Source of the DNA: Tetrahymena thermophila SB210 | Taxonomy: Eukaryota; Ciliophora; Oligohymenophorea; Hymenostomatida; Tetrahymenidae | Assembly: GCF_000189635.1 (NCBI RefSeq) | Contig: NW_002476204.1 | Span: 186,001 to 250,000, forward strand | Length of the DNA: 64,000 nt | Reading direction: 5' to 3' | In this document: positions 14,001 to 26,287 of the stretch, piece after piece | Position numbering within the stretch: position 1 is the stretch's first letter | Layout: every line of letters starts with the position of its first letter | Notes under the pieces: generated by a model | Told to the model about the DNA's origin: nothing | Database searches by the model: none | Seen by the model: only the letters and a program-made list of their open reading frames with translations | Program-made: the position numbers and the translations under genes

Positions 14001-14278
14001 TGAAGCTGTTCTTATCTGTCTCTTTCTAATTTTTTTCTTAGCATATTTATAAACTACAAGCAATCGAATACAACATCCTATCTTCTTTCTTAAATATTTG
14101 CATATTTGATTAATCTCTACTTTTTTATAAGTCTCTTTTTATCACTTTCTCTCATTTTTTTCTAACCTATCTCTAGGAATCTACCTTATTAAAAATCTTG
14201 GCGCAGTTTTTCCCAAAGAAGTTTCACCCTAGATGGCTTTTCTTAAACAATCTCCTACTACATTTTCTAGTCTTCCAT
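8052..14278 (-). CDS. VPS8: VPS8, CORVET tethering complex subunit
   Basis: Four exons (12796-14278, 11715-12727, 9536-11383, 8052-9476) with introns of 68, 331 and 59 nt give 1922 residues. VPS8 is the Rab5-binding subunit of the CORVET tether on early endosomes; Tetrahymena has several VPS8 paralogues, one linked to mucocyst biogenesis. The N-terminus (~1-130) is basic and charged, followed by a beta-propeller-like part (ACHRTGAISMYDFKYNKMV) and then a long alpha-solenoid. The solenoid holds recognisable VPS8 stretches, such as RATLEELLKQGEYLNAMSF, ITDIIDYYQSRGNLRIIQQI, LITALIYLSTRS and HILFLRGHYHRAIDSYI. A C-terminal RING lies at ~1726-1815: CSTC, a ~60-residue Ser/Asp/Glu insertion, CGHSYHKEC, then CLEC. 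The start is the first ATG of the frame. Which VPS8 paralogue it is remains open. Confidence 0.9.
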
Positions 14279-15365
14279 TTTGATCTTTTAAATCTTGTAA
14301 TATTTAGAAAGAAAAGTTTATAGTTTTGAGATAATTAATTAATTAATAATCCTTTTTATCTTTTGGTATAATTATTAAATTAAAAATATTAATCACAAAT
14401 TTAATAAGTATATTACTTTGGTAAAAAATTGTAATCTATTTTTCTGTATCAATCAATAATAAAATAAAATATCTATATTCTCACAATTAATTTCAGATTA
14501 GGTTTTGTTTGTTTGAATAATTTTTTGATGGTATAATCTATTTAAAATCTAAAGTTGATTAATCATTTGAACAAATTAGTAAATAAAGTTGAGATATAAA
14601 CATTTTATTTGTATTTAAAAATAAAAATTAAACTTCAATTTTAAAAATACTTTTTTTATTTTAAATAAAAACATATATTTTCAAATGTAATTTTTAGATA
14701 ATACCGTTTAATTAATAATAGTAAAAGTACTTTTTTTGAAGAATATTACAAATATTTTCAAATCTGAAGTTTTGAGTAATTACTAATAAAAATAAATAAA
14801 TTCTATATTAGAATAATGAAATAAAATGTAATCACTAATACTGAAATGTCAAATAAATCCTTTTAAAAAAGTTTAGTGTTTACTAAAAATAAGAGTGTTT
14901 GTTTATCAAAATTAAAACTCTTTTGAATGGTTTTTAATTTTTTAATAATGCAAAGTATAAATTTAATTTATAAATTCATCTGAATCACATTTTAAAAAGC
15001 TTAACTTTTGTCAATTTATGGTAAATTTTTAATATTATATTTTCATTTTATTTATTGACGACCTTATTAGCTAAGTTTTATTTAATATTAGTTGGTCTTA
15101 ATTATTTCTAAAGTGAATTTTTCTATTTATTGTGCAATAATTTTTATTTTTAAAAAGAAAATTCAAAATAATTTTAAAATGCTTTTACCTACTTAAAAAC
15201 AAACATATTTAATAATCAAAATTTAAAAAAATATTTATTAAAATAAATTTGATTTAATTTTTTGTAAAATAATTTTATTTCAAATTTATAAAAATATTTT
15301 TTTTAATTAATGAATAATGTTTATTTAATTTGCTATAAAAATTAATGTTTTAAAAAATTTATCAT
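14279..15365. other. AT-rich spacer upstream of VPS8
   Basis: No coding frame or RNA gene is recognised; presumably it carries the VPS8 promoter and the 3' flank of the histidine-phosphatase gene. Confidence 0.6.
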
Positions 15366-16121
15366 TCATAGTAAGTGCTTTATATGATCATTAGTTCCTT
15401 TAATTAGTATTTCCTATTAATCAAAATTCTATTCAGATGCTTTTGGATACAAGACCTATAAAACAGCACAAAAATCACAATTTTCAGCAACCTCTTTTGT
15501 TCCATAAGTTAGCATGCTACTCTAAAGCGTATATTAATGAGTTATATAAATGACTACATATTTTTTGGGATCAAACTCTTAAAAATACTTTTCTTTCATC
15601 AATTCCATACCTAATGCTATCCTTTCATCAGCACGAGCTGGAATTTCTGGAAAGCGTGGGCGTTTTTTAGGTTAAAAAAAATTCCATTTAATTTCAAAGA
15701 GACTTTCATCTATATATTTATTCATTTCAGTTTGTCTTGAGCGATACAATATTGTATCTAAAGGGAAATTTTAATAATCGTGTACAGAAAGCCATTCACA
15801 AACATCTTCTTGCAAAAAAACTGTATTTTAATAAACTTTTTTTAAGTGTTTTGCAATTGCAAATGAAGTCTAAATTGTCCTAAGAAATGGGGATGAAATT
15901 ATGATCGCTTGAATAGCTTCCTAATCTTTCATTTCTTCTATTCCATGCTAACTTTTTGCATATTTATCTATTTTAAACTATATAAATTTTCCTGTCTCCT
16001 CTGCTTATTTAACGCCTTTTTAACTCAAATGAGGATCATATAAAATCTAAATGGATTTTCGCTCTGGGTTTTTCTTTGGTAACCTGTCAGCTCTTTCACC
16101 GTGTCTAACCCCAAATATCAT
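15366..16121 (-). CDS. Histidine phosphatase (phosphoglycerate-mutase-like) family protein
   Basis: A single exon of 251 residues. The phosphohistidine motif is at the N-terminus (VRHGER, His7, flanking Arg6 and Glu9). A second Arg sits in SSPFLRTIQT (Arg81), the acid region is VCEWL (Glu109), and the second catalytic His is in YITHQ (His195). Together these form the full His-phosphatase pocket. The longer insert and the PxFPEIPAR segment resemble the UBASH3/STS and eukaryotic PGM-like phosphatase branch more than glycolytic mutases. The substrate is unknown. No signal peptide is seen, so it is probably cytosolic. The gene is divergent from TBCB across a 435-bp spacer. Confidence 0.88.
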
Positions 16122-16556
16122 AATTAATTGATCTAGTAGAATTTATTATATAATTTAGAGAAATTAAATACGAACAATTCGGACAGAAACAAGTTTATAA
16201 TCCTTTTTGCTCTTTTCTATATAATGAAACCTTTCAGAATTAGATAATTTTTTACATAATATATTATAATATATGCTTGTTAAATAAATAAAGAATCTTG
16301 AAACTATAGAAAATTGCATTAATAAAAGTATTAAAAGAAATCAGAATTTATTAATCAAATAATTTGTATATTTTTGAAAATTTAATAATTTTAAAATTTG
16401 ATGTAATTTTTGTTAATAAATAAGAATAAATGCAAACAGATAATTGATATAAATCCTATACTGATTATTATTTTTGTAATTATTTAATTTCAAAATTAAA
16501 AAGAAAAGTTAATATCATATTTAAACATTAGGTATTTGACCCTTCATAAAAATAAA
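16122..16556. promoter_or_regulatory. Divergent promoter region between histidine phosphatase and TBCB
   Basis: A 435-bp AT-rich spacer separates two genes transcribed away from each other, so both promoters must lie here. No specific element can be named. Confidence 0.5.
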
Positions 16557-17309
16557 ATGCACTCAGTTTAAGCCCTTCCTGGATAAACTCCAAGCGTTAT
16601 CCTTCATCTCACTCATAATTTAACTATCAATAGAATTCCAGAAATAAGATTCGATCTTAGTATTACCATTAAATAGCTTAAGGAATAGATTGAAAAGAGA
16701 TATGGTTCATCTTCAGATTAGATGGAGCTCATTTTGTAAGACACAAATGGTAATAATGTTAGTAACTTATCAGACGACACCAAGTAATTAGGGTTCTATT
16801 ACCCCTAAGATAACTACATCATTCACGTTATCGATAATAATCCCAACTCTATTTTGAAAGATATCGATGATGTTTCTAAAGTTAATAAATACACTATGTC
16901 AGAAGAAGATTATGATAAATTACAAGATAATTTCAGAAAGTTCAAAAAGCAATTACTTGAAAACAATCCCGAATTAGCTGCAAAGTAGAATAATCCAGTC
17001 ATTATCACTGAAGAAGATTATTTAAAGGAAGAAGCAGAATAAATGAAAAAAGGAGATAGATGCTAATTAAAAGAAAAAAAACACAGAGGTACAGTAGAAT
17101 ATGTAGGAAAAATACCAAATCTTGGCTAAGGTTACTACATCGGCATTAAATTAGATGAACCCTATGGAAAACATAATGGATCTGTTGGTCCTGTCTAATA
17201 TTTTGAATGCCCTGATAAATATGGTATTTTTGTAAGACCTGATAAAGTGGAAGTTGGTGATTTCCCTGAATATGATTTAGATGATTTAGTTGAAGATGAT
17301 GAAGTTTGA
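16557..17309 (+). CDS. TBCB: Tubulin-folding cofactor B
   Basis: A single exon of 250 residues, matching the family length (~245). An N-terminal ubiquitin-like domain (~10-95) is followed by a short coiled linker. A C-terminal CAP-Gly domain (~163-235) carries [21 protein letters not shown] and the signature GKHNGSV (204-210), one residue off the canonical GKNDG type. The protein ends in an acidic tail, [12 protein letters not shown], like other TBCB proteins. With TBCE and TBCA-D it handles alpha-tubulin during folding and dimer assembly, in the cytosol. This is a housekeeping role in a cell rich in microtubules. No intron is seen. Confidence 0.93.
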
Positions 17310-18173
17310 AAACAGCATAATTTATTTATCCAACACATATTAATTATCAAATCTTAAAAATTATTAAAAATATTTTATTTATAATTAATAAAGGTTTATT
17401 TATATTTTTAGCTTCTTTCTTATTAAATAATCTAATTCTAATATTTTTAAAATTAAAAAATAAGTAATTAATTAATTAATTAATTAATTATTTCTTCTCT
17501 TAATATCTTTAATTTTGTCAAGTAAACAAAATAACTTTAAATTTTAATACTATCAAAATTTTTTATAAATTAATATTATTAATTCAAAAAATAATATTTT
17601 TTATTTGTTTAACATAAAATGCATTTAAATTTTATTAAAAATTAATTTTTAAAAGAATTAAATCATTAATTATTTAAATATTTAAATTAATTAATTTAAC
17701 TAATTTTTCTTTAAAAACATTGTGAACTTATAAATTAATATTGTTAATGATTTTGCTTATTTTTTAAATATTATTTTATTTAATAATTTTTTAACTTTTA
17801 AGATTAATTTTATTAAAATTTAAAGTAAATTAATCGTAAGAGTTTACTCATTTAAAATTAACAAGGACTAAATTAATAACAAATTAATTAAAAAATATTT
17901 TATTTTTTTTAAATTTTTAAGTTTTAAAAAGAATCTAATTGTAAATTAAAGATTTCAACAATTTTATTAAGTTTGCAGTAAAATATTTTTAAAATGTTTA
18001 AATCATTAAAATATAAATTTATTAGTTTATGTTTTAAATAAAATTCATAACAAAGTTTTATTAAAAAATATATTATTTCGATAAAAAGTTAATTGAATTT
18101 TATTCATTTATGTTAAGAAAGAAGAATTTTTTTAATAGAAGTTTTAAAATTATTTTTTTAGCTTTATAAGCAG
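17310..18173. other. Convergent AT-rich spacer
   Basis: This lies between the converging ends of TBCB and the lipase gene. It contains an (TTAA)n-type run near 17465-17490 and long A/T tracts. No gene is seen. Confidence 0.6.
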
Positions 18174-19145
18174 TCAAGACACTTATTTTTCTAGTTGTTG
18201 GTATATTCTATTTAAATATTTTTGCAACTCCTCATTTTAATGCTCTTAGAACTCTTTTTAATACTATTCTTTATTGCATCCTGTATAAATACCAAAGTAG
18301 CTAATATGATTTTAAACTGAAAAATTAAGCAGCGAAACTTAAGATGAACATTATTCATCTTCATGTTAACACACTTTAAATTAATTTATACTATTTGGGT
18401 TTGTCATCCAAATTTCATATCCATGATGTCTAAAGTCTAATATTTGCTTAAATGGTAAATGAGGAACCGCGTCATAATAATTGACAATTCTATACGAATT
18501 AGGAATGATTTGATTTAGGTATTCTACAAAATTTTAATTACCGATTTTAGGAGCACCAAAAGTATATAAACTAATTTAATTTTTAGGTTATAAATATTTT
18601 AAAACCTCAACCGAGATCAAAGTTGCTATTGCTCCTCCTAAAGAATGACCAGTTATAATGACATTAGCATCAACATATTTTTCCAAAATATTTTTTACAC
18701 ATTAATTTATGTGGTTTTATATAGATTAAGCATGATCTCTAAATCCCATATGTATTTAACACCCATCACAGTCAGGAAAGTCTACTGGAAAAGCTTTTAA
18801 ATTAGTGATCCAGTTATTCAAGTTAGCAGTTCCTCTAATAGCTATAATAATTTAGTGCTTAATTGGATTGTATCCACAAAATCCTTGTGAATTTTTTTCT
18901 TTGTTTTCAAAAACATTGATATACTGCATGTGAGGATTATGAAGACATTCATCTCCACATTTCCAATTTTACAGCGTTTCAAAACTGCAATAACTTGCTT
19001 TTGAATAGTAAAAAACATCCTTTATTAATTTGATATTTATTTTTTCTTGACGAAACTTTTTTTCTATAAAAGTTTGAAGATAGATATTTGAACAAAATGA
19101 TTATGAAATAATTATTGATAAAAACAAAATTATTTTGTTAACCAT
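18174..19145 (-). CDS. Secreted class 3 lipase
   Basis: A single exon of 323 residues. It starts with a hydrophobic signal peptide (NKIILFLSIIISQSF). The alpha/beta-hydrolase core shows IAIRGT (oxyanion region), the nucleophile elbow TGHSLGGA (Ser168), FGAPKIGN, the catalytic Asp in NYYDAVPHL (Asp225) and the His in NHISYFG (His280), so the triad is intact. Multiple cysteines suit a secreted enzyme. It should hydrolyse acylglycerols or related esters in a food vacuole or outside the cell. The C-terminal ~35 residues are Gln/Glu-rich and beyond the catalytic domain. The next gene upstream on the same strand is a secreted protease. Confidence 0.92.
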
Positions 19146-20488
19146 TTTTGCTCTTTAATAAATTTTCTTTTTAATTATTTTTTTTACAATTTTTTATAAG
19201 TGAATCTGAAGAAATTTTTTAAGTACTTAATAATAAAGTTTTTCTAAAACGATACTGTAAAAGTAAATATTTGCTAGCTAAACTTATTATTATAGTAATT
19301 ATTTATTACATTTTATGTAATATGACTTAAGTTAATATATACTAGAATATATTTTTATAAAAAAGAAACAATCATAGGATTATTCCATTGAGAGTATAGT
19401 TAATAAATTCGTTTTTACAACTTCTTTCATCATTTGTTTATCTAATTTTAAGAGTATTGGAATTTGAAAAAATCAATTCTATATCCTAAATAAATGCCCA
19501 CCTTATAAACAAACAATAAGAAAAATAATTACTATCAGGTTTTTACTATATTTATTCAATTTTCTTAACTATAAATTTCACAACCGAATACCATTTTAAA
19601 TTTTGTCACTAATCAATTTATCAATAGATTTACCTTAAAAGATTTCAAAAAATTGATTATTTTTATAAACTAATCTGATCTCTTAATATTTTATAATATA
19701 TTTTCAAATATAAATTAAAAGTTTAATGTAAAGTATCAGGTAATTGAAATATAAGATACATCTACTTTATTTTAAAGAATAACAATAGATATTCAACCAA
19801 TTATATTAAAATCTATTTAAAATATAATAATTAACCTTAATAATTTAAAAATATTTGAAATTAATATAATCTTCTTAGAATAGAAAATAAAATAAAATAA
19901 TATATAAATTAATTATTGATTATGTGAAAGATATATGACAAAACTGAATATTATTCTTAGACTCTTGAATTTTTCTTATTTAAAATAAATTTAAAAATGA
20001 GATAATTGATAAACTTTTTACAATAAAAATATAAAAAGAGGTAAAACATTTTTGTGGTATTAAAATTTAATTTAATATTTTTAAAGAATTCATAATACTA
20101 TTAAATACACTCTAAATAATTTATAAATAATTAATATGTATGATATTTAATACACAAATAGCAAACTAACTAAGTCAATTATAAAATATTTTTGACATAA
20201 TTGAATAAATAAATATTTTATAATAAAGATATAAAAATATTCTATTAAATATTATCAAATAATTCAAAATAAATTTATATTAACAAATGCAACATCAAAC
20301 AAAAAATTTATATTTCTAAGGTACTCTCTTTGATTTATCTTATTATAAAAAATGGTGGTTTAAATTTTGTTTAAATAATAAAAATATTTAAAAATGTATC
20401 TAAATATTATAAAAATGATACAAAACTATAAAAAAATATGTTATACTTGATATTTATTTAAAGTATTATAAAATAATGTAAAAATTTT
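19146..20488. other. AT-rich spacer
   Basis: 1.3 kb with no supported gene; only short chance frames and A/T tracts are seen. Confidence 0.6.
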
Positions 20489-21499
20489 TCAACGAACTGC
20501 AATAAGAGGGCTTAAGAGAATACCGCAAGTATTACCAGGAGCAAGCTTCATGTGTCCGTCCATACCCCAGGAAGTACTCCAAGAGTTTCTGATAATCCAA
20601 TTTCCTTATTCATCATAACCAATAGCAACTACAGCATGGTTTAAGTTGTAAGTTTATGTATTTCCACATCCATTATAAACACCAGAAGAATAAGAACCCC
20701 AAGTGGAAGCATCGACTAAAACTGAAACAGGAATTCTGGCAACAGTGTTTTTTAAAGCATCTGCAGTCTTGTCAATAAAATAGAAAGATTAAACCTTAAA
20801 ACCATCAGAAGTAGGTGAAGAAACTTTGCACTTAGAATCAACAGCTAAATAAGGATACTATTCTTCTTTGAGAATACCAAACTTAGCAACATACTTCAAG
20901 GCTTCTTCAGGCCAGCCACCAGAACAACCGTATGAATTAAAACCATTAGAATTAGTAGCACAATCAACTAATTGTTGTTCAGAGAAGCTAATTTTTTAAC
21001 GATTTTCCATAAAGTAAAGAGCTTCGAGGATACCAGTGGTAGAGAAAGCCCAGCATGAACCACACTAACCTTAATCCTTAACATCAGATAAAATACCATA
21101 ATCTCTCCAATCGAAAGAAGCAGGTAATTAGACATCTTAAGCAGTATGCTATTAAGTTGTAGAGTTATTATTTTAGGCTTAGACAGCGTTTCTAGGGATT
21201 AATTATGAGCTTTTCATAAGTACTCTACTAGCAAATTCTTCTTGGGGCATGTCAGAGAACTAGTTATGGGCAAGCTTGTAAGTGGCTTCTGGGTTACTGT
21301 TATGGTTTTAGATTCTTTCGTGAGTTTCGAAAAAGATTTGTTATCTGAATTGTTATTCTTCAAGGGAGAAATAGGTACGTTTATTAGCATATCTCCACTT
21401 ATTGTAGGCAAAAAGAGCACTGACAGAGAAGTTGTTAGTACTATCAGCAATTATAGGTGAAACAACCAATAAAAGAGTTATTAAAGCAATAATTCTCAT
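20489..21499 (-). CDS. Papain-family cysteine protease (cathepsin L-like), preproenzyme
   Basis: A single exon of 336 residues. The signal peptide is at 1-18 (MRIIALITLLLVVSPIIA). It is followed by an inhibitor I29 propeptide (~28-90; NKWRYANKRTY, HNQFSDM) and a short Asn/Gln/Thr linker. The mature domain starts around LPASFDWRDYG. The catalytic residues are intact: Gln143 in KDQGQCGSCW, Cys149, His288 in LNHAVVAIGY and Asn305 in IRNSWS. GCSGGWPEEA matches the conserved disulfide and glycine motif. It is probably a lysosomal, phagosomal or secreted digestive protease; Tetrahymena secretes many of these. Codon bias favours CTT/CTC/GCT more than its neighbours, which fits high expression. Confidence 0.95.
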
Positions 21500-24400
21500 G
21501 TTTTTATTTATTTATTTTATTTTTTTATTTATTTAATTTTTTATTATATTTTATGTATTCTATTTGTAGTATTTAAATTTTATCCAAACAAGTGAAACAG
21601 TTGAAAATTTTGTGTTTACAGATAAATGATTTTTTAAATTGCCTATATTTTTATTTTTATTTGTAAGCTGGATGCTAATTGTAATTAATAAATTCAATGG
21701 CTGTGAAATAAAATAGATAAATATTATCAGGAGATTTTATTTAATGATCAATTTAGCATCTAGGAAAAGACGTAAGAATACTTAGACTAATCAAATTAAC
21801 AAAGTTGTTTACATTCAGAAATCATCAATATTAAATTTTGAACTCAAAGAAAATCAGTACGTACTAAATTATATTCAAATTTTTTTCAATCAATATTAAA
21901 ATAAAAATTTTAATCAAAAACATAAAATGATTTTCAAATCTCCAAAATTTAATTTTAAAATCATTCTTGACTTTATTAAACATTAATTATTATATTTTTG
22001 AAAAATATTAAAATTGATTTTTTTAATGAAAGATTACTTAGAATTTTAGTAGTTACTTTGCAAATAGATTAATTTATCTATTGCGTAACATGAAAAATTA
22101 AGAAATATTGGTGTATCTTTATTTGATAGATATTTTTGTGGTTAATTTAAAATAAATAAAATTTATGAGATAGAACTTTGTCATTAAACAAGTATGAAAG
22201 ATTGATTTATAGCAATATATCTGTTATCATAATATTTTACTTATTAGTAAAAATAGATTTAATTCTAAAAAAAATAAATTTTATTTTATTTTTCATTTAA
22301 GAAAGAAATCTTTCTATCAATTTTAGCAAAAAAATAATACACTTACTGAGTATGATTTATTTTAATGGTTAAATTTAAATAGATTAATTTATCAGGCAAT
22401 TTGTAGAAACATTTTAAGCTTTGTGAATATTTTCAAGTTAGATATATTTATTATGAAGGGTATGGTAAAAAATTATGTTTCCATAAATATTAACATTACT
22501 ATAAACTTTAATGAAATTTAACTTTTAATAACCACATTTTTTTAATTTATATTTTTCTTAAATTAATTCAAAAATACTATTTAAATCCATCCTTAAACTT
22601 CTTGATTTGATTGAGTTAGAAATAGATATTTTTAGCATATTATCTTTGCTTTTAAAAATTGAAATACTAAATCTCTTTAAAAAAGTAAAAATCTTTAATT
22701 GTTATTAATAAATAAATATAACAATTTAAAATATTTTCATTTAATTGGGATGTTTTTATTTATATATTAAATAAATTTTATTATGCTAATTATGTTTGTG
22801 GTTAAAATTACTTTTTTTACAAATTGAATGGTTATTTAATAATTGCTTAGATATTTCAACCATTTAATTTGTCTATAAACTGTAAATACATTTTCATTGG
22901 ATAAAAATTAAGTAAATAAAATTTAATTAACAAATTGACTTTGAAATAATATTCTATATCCAAAATTCATTTAATTAGCATTTAATTACAACAATTATTA
23001 AGTATTGATTCACTAGAAATAGTTAACGTTGCAAATAAATTTTGTAAGAAATACTTAATAAAGCATAAATATATTCTTTGTTGTTGGTGTTTTCATAAAA
23101 TAATTTGTTTGTTAATGTTTTTTTAAAATTATATTACATAGAATTTTTTACTAAAAATTTTCCTATTTTTTATGGATAGAAAGCATTTAAATAATTTGAC
23201 AATTTTAAAATCCATATCTTTTTGTAATAATTATTGCTTACTTATTTTACACAAATTATTTATGTTATTCTGAGGTGTGCGCCAGAATCGAAATATAAGG
23301 TTAGAATTAAAAAAGTATAATTTTCATAAATTATGAAATTCATATTGTGTTTGATTTCTATTTGGATAAATAATAAAATAAATTTATTGTATTTAAAAAC
23401 GACCATGAATTTTCAATTTTAATATTCATTTTAAAAACTTTATTATTATATTTATTTCAAAGATTACTCCTTTACTAAGTATTTTTACTCTAATTCAAAA
23501 GGTTTTTATTGCTAAATATAATTTATTTTTCCTCGTTCAAACTAAATAGATTTTTATAATTTGGATTGTAAAAAATTCAATATAAAAAAATGTAAAGATT
23601 TAAACATAAATGCTAATTGATACTTTAAATAGGTATTACATATAAAATTAATTGAAATATTATTCAAATTTATAAGAATTTTTTCTTAAATTTAATTTGA
23701 ATATAAAACACTATATTTCACTTTCATATGATAATTGTGTATTAAAATTATTTTTCTTTGATTGAAGTACATCCACTTTTATTAAATAAAATAATTAAAA
23801 TTTTAATTTACTGATATTTATTAAAATTTACAACACTCAATACCTAACGACTTTTCGAGATTTTTTAATAAATAATGATATTTAAATTTTCAAAATTATT
23901 TATCTCCCTCCGTCCCTTATTTATATTTCATTTTTACTAGCTGTACAAATACATTATTTGAATAAAAAACACTAATTTTTTTAATAATTTAATATAATGT
24001 ATGCGTAATTTCCTTGAAATAAAAGTAATAATAAAGAATTAATATTTAACCACGGCGAAGGAAAATATATTAAGTATTATTTATAATCTAAATATATATT
24101 CTTTTATATATAATTATTTTTTCTTATCTAAAATATTTTTATTTTTAAAAAAGTTAATTATTAATCTAAATATGCATGCATACAACCATTTGTTATGCAA
24201 ACATAATTAATTTTTTTTAAATTTTATAATAATAAACTAATATAAATAAAACACTTTTATTAAATTTCATTTTAAATTAAGCAACCATTAGATTTTATCA
24301 AAAAAAAATTTAAATTTTAAATTGTCTATTTTATAAATACCTAATAAAAGAATAGTTTATCTATAGTATCATCCTTTTTTTAGAATCTTTTTTTATAATC

Positions 24401-24718
24401 ACATTATTTTCAAAAAGAAAAAAATTAGTATGTAAAATTAATTCACTTAATTGATTCATCAAAGTTAGAAAATCTTTTTGTGAAATTTTGATCAAGCATT
24501 AATAAATACTATTATAATTATCAATTACTTTTTCTTAGTTTTTTTTGTTTATAAACATGTTCAAAAATATTTTTTTAGTTTGATCTAAACAGCTTTTGAT
24601 AATAACGTAAAAATAGTATTCATATTATTTTATTACTTTAGAGAAATTCAACATAATGTATATAGATATGGTAATAATGTAAAATATTAAATGTATCTAT
24701 CTGGTATATTAAGTAAGG

Positions 24719-25330
24719 AATAAAATAAATTAATATTCTTTTTTACCAAATGATTATTGAAGATTTTCTGGTATAAATAAAATACTTTTTTTTATGAAAC
24801 ACACACATCATTTTTAAATTAATTAATTAAAAATTTAAATCTTATTAGCTGACTTATTTTTTTTGATTTTTAGAATTTAGAATAATAGTTCATATTATAG
24901 TTAATGACTTATTTTTTTGATTTTTAGAATTTAGAATAATAGTTCATATTATAGTTAATAAGTAATAAAATACTTTGTTTTTTTACAAAACACATAAATT
25001 TGAAGAATAAAATAAATTAATATTCTTTTTTACCAAATAATTATTTCAGAATTTTCTAGGGTTTTTTAGAACTTTGAATAAAAATTCTGATTATATAAAT
25101 TGTCAATTTTAAGAAATAAAATACTTTTTTTTATGAAACATATCAATTTAATTTATTAGTTTATAGATTAAATCTTATTAGCTGGCATATTATATAAAAA
25201 TTAAAATAAATTAATCTTCTTTTTTACTTAATAATTTTTTTGATTTTTTAGAATTTATTTGGAATAAACCTTTATTATTAATAGTTAGTAATTAATTAAT
25301 AAATAAAATACTTTTTTTGCGAAACACATA
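24719..25330. repeat. Diverged direct-repeat cluster
   Basis: A block of the type ATAAAATACTTTTTT..GAAACA recurs four times (near 24775, 24964, 25114 and 25301). A second block, AAAATAAATTAAT.TTCTTTTTTAC, recurs near 24721, 25009 and 25203. AATCTTATTAGCTG occurs near 24838 and 25168. The spacings of 150-190 bp point to repeated duplication of a composite unit that then diverged. No terminal inverted repeats or coding capacity are seen. Confidence 0.65.
24851..24959. repeat. 55/54-bp near-perfect tandem duplication
   Basis: Copy 1 is 24851-24905 and copy 2 is 24906-24959. They differ only by one T in the first T-run (GACTTATTTT...GTTAAT). It sits within the larger repeat cluster and is the youngest event there. 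Confidence 0.85.
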
Positions 25331-25386
25331 ATTTTTAAATATATATATATATATACTTGTATTAAAAGTGGATATTAGTTTTTAAG

Positions 25387-25800
25387 TCATGATGAAGAAT
25401 CATTAAATTGTATGATTATTATATTTAAATCTTTATCAGTACTTTTAAATATAGATAGTTCTTCTATTTAGTGAGGAACATAATATAGCTTTATAAATTC
25501 AGCATCAACTATATCTTTAAAAATCATAATTGACTTATTTTTTACTCTTTTAATATCTACTATCCCTTCGTAGATTTTACTTAAAACAGAATCCTGTACA
25601 TTTATAGGTCCATATTCCTAAAATATATTATTAATTTTTATTTAGACTTTCTCATATGTAGATGAGAAGTATTTAATTTGTTTTTACTATGATCTTAACT
25701 CAAATCCAATATACAAAGGAACTTATGTTTCCATTATATATTTGACTGTTTATTTAATATTTTGAATATTGAGATTTTATTTCTAAAAAGTAGTGCTCAT
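25387..25800 (-). CDS. Small protein of unknown function
   Basis: A single exon of 137 residues, MSTTFQKQNLNIQNIKQTV..., ending QFNDSSS then TGA. The middle looks like a real alpha/beta fold (YIGFELRSQQKQIKYFS, INVQDSVLSKIYEGIVDI, SIMIFKDIVDAEFIKLYYV), with no signal peptide or membrane segment. Composition is richer in Ser, Val, Asp and Glu than the surrounding spacer, which supports coding. I do not recognise a family. It lies 0.5 kb downstream of the 26288-29009 gene on the same strand. Confidence 0.6.
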
Positions 25801-26287
25801 TTTTTTATTTTGTATTATTTAATGAATTTAAATCTTATAAAAATTCATTGGGTTTCTTGCATAATTTAAGTAATTAAAAGTATTTTATTTTACGTCTTTA
25901 AAAAATAAAGTTGAGAACATATATATAGGTTATTTAAAATAGATTGATATATATTAAAAAATGAAATGAGTAGCTTAAATTACTTTTATATTGTTAATAC
26001 TTTTATTATTATATATATTATTCATTTATATTTAAAGCTTTTTTCATTAAGAACAAAATGCATAATAGGAAAAAACATTTTAACCATTTTTTAGCAGTTT
26101 TATTTAAATTACATAGAAAGAAAGAATACTATAAAAATATTTTATTGAAATTAAAATTGAGGATAATTTATTTACATATATATATAAGAGATTTAAGATA
26201 GATTGATATATATTAAAAATACTTTTATATTTTTTAGCGCGTTAATATTTTTATTATTTGTTATTAATTTATATTTAGAACTTTTTT
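25801..26287. other. Spacer carrying a copy of the neighbouring gene's 3' end
   Basis: Most of this spacer is the outer copy of the duplication described in the next entry. No gene of its own is seen. Confidence 0.6.

Larger units (their letters stand above)
21500..25386. other. Long gene-poor AT-rich block
   Basis: About 3.9 kb without a convincing gene. A chance-length frame lies at 21744-22001. A GC-richer island (CTCCCTCCGTCCC) is at 23904-23916. A cluster of diverged direct repeats occupies ~24719-25330. The rest is homopolymer-rich spacer. Confidence 0.6.

Noticed and set aside
21214-21460. Frames on both strands around 21214-21460 in addition to the protease
   Set aside because: Both overlap the signal and propeptide coding of the papain-family gene in other frames.
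21744-22001. An 86-codon plus-strand frame beginning MINLASRKRRKN
   Set aside because: With only TGA as stop, frames of this size arise by chance in AT-rich spacer. The second half is Asn/Phe/Ile-rich and there is no homologue I recognise.
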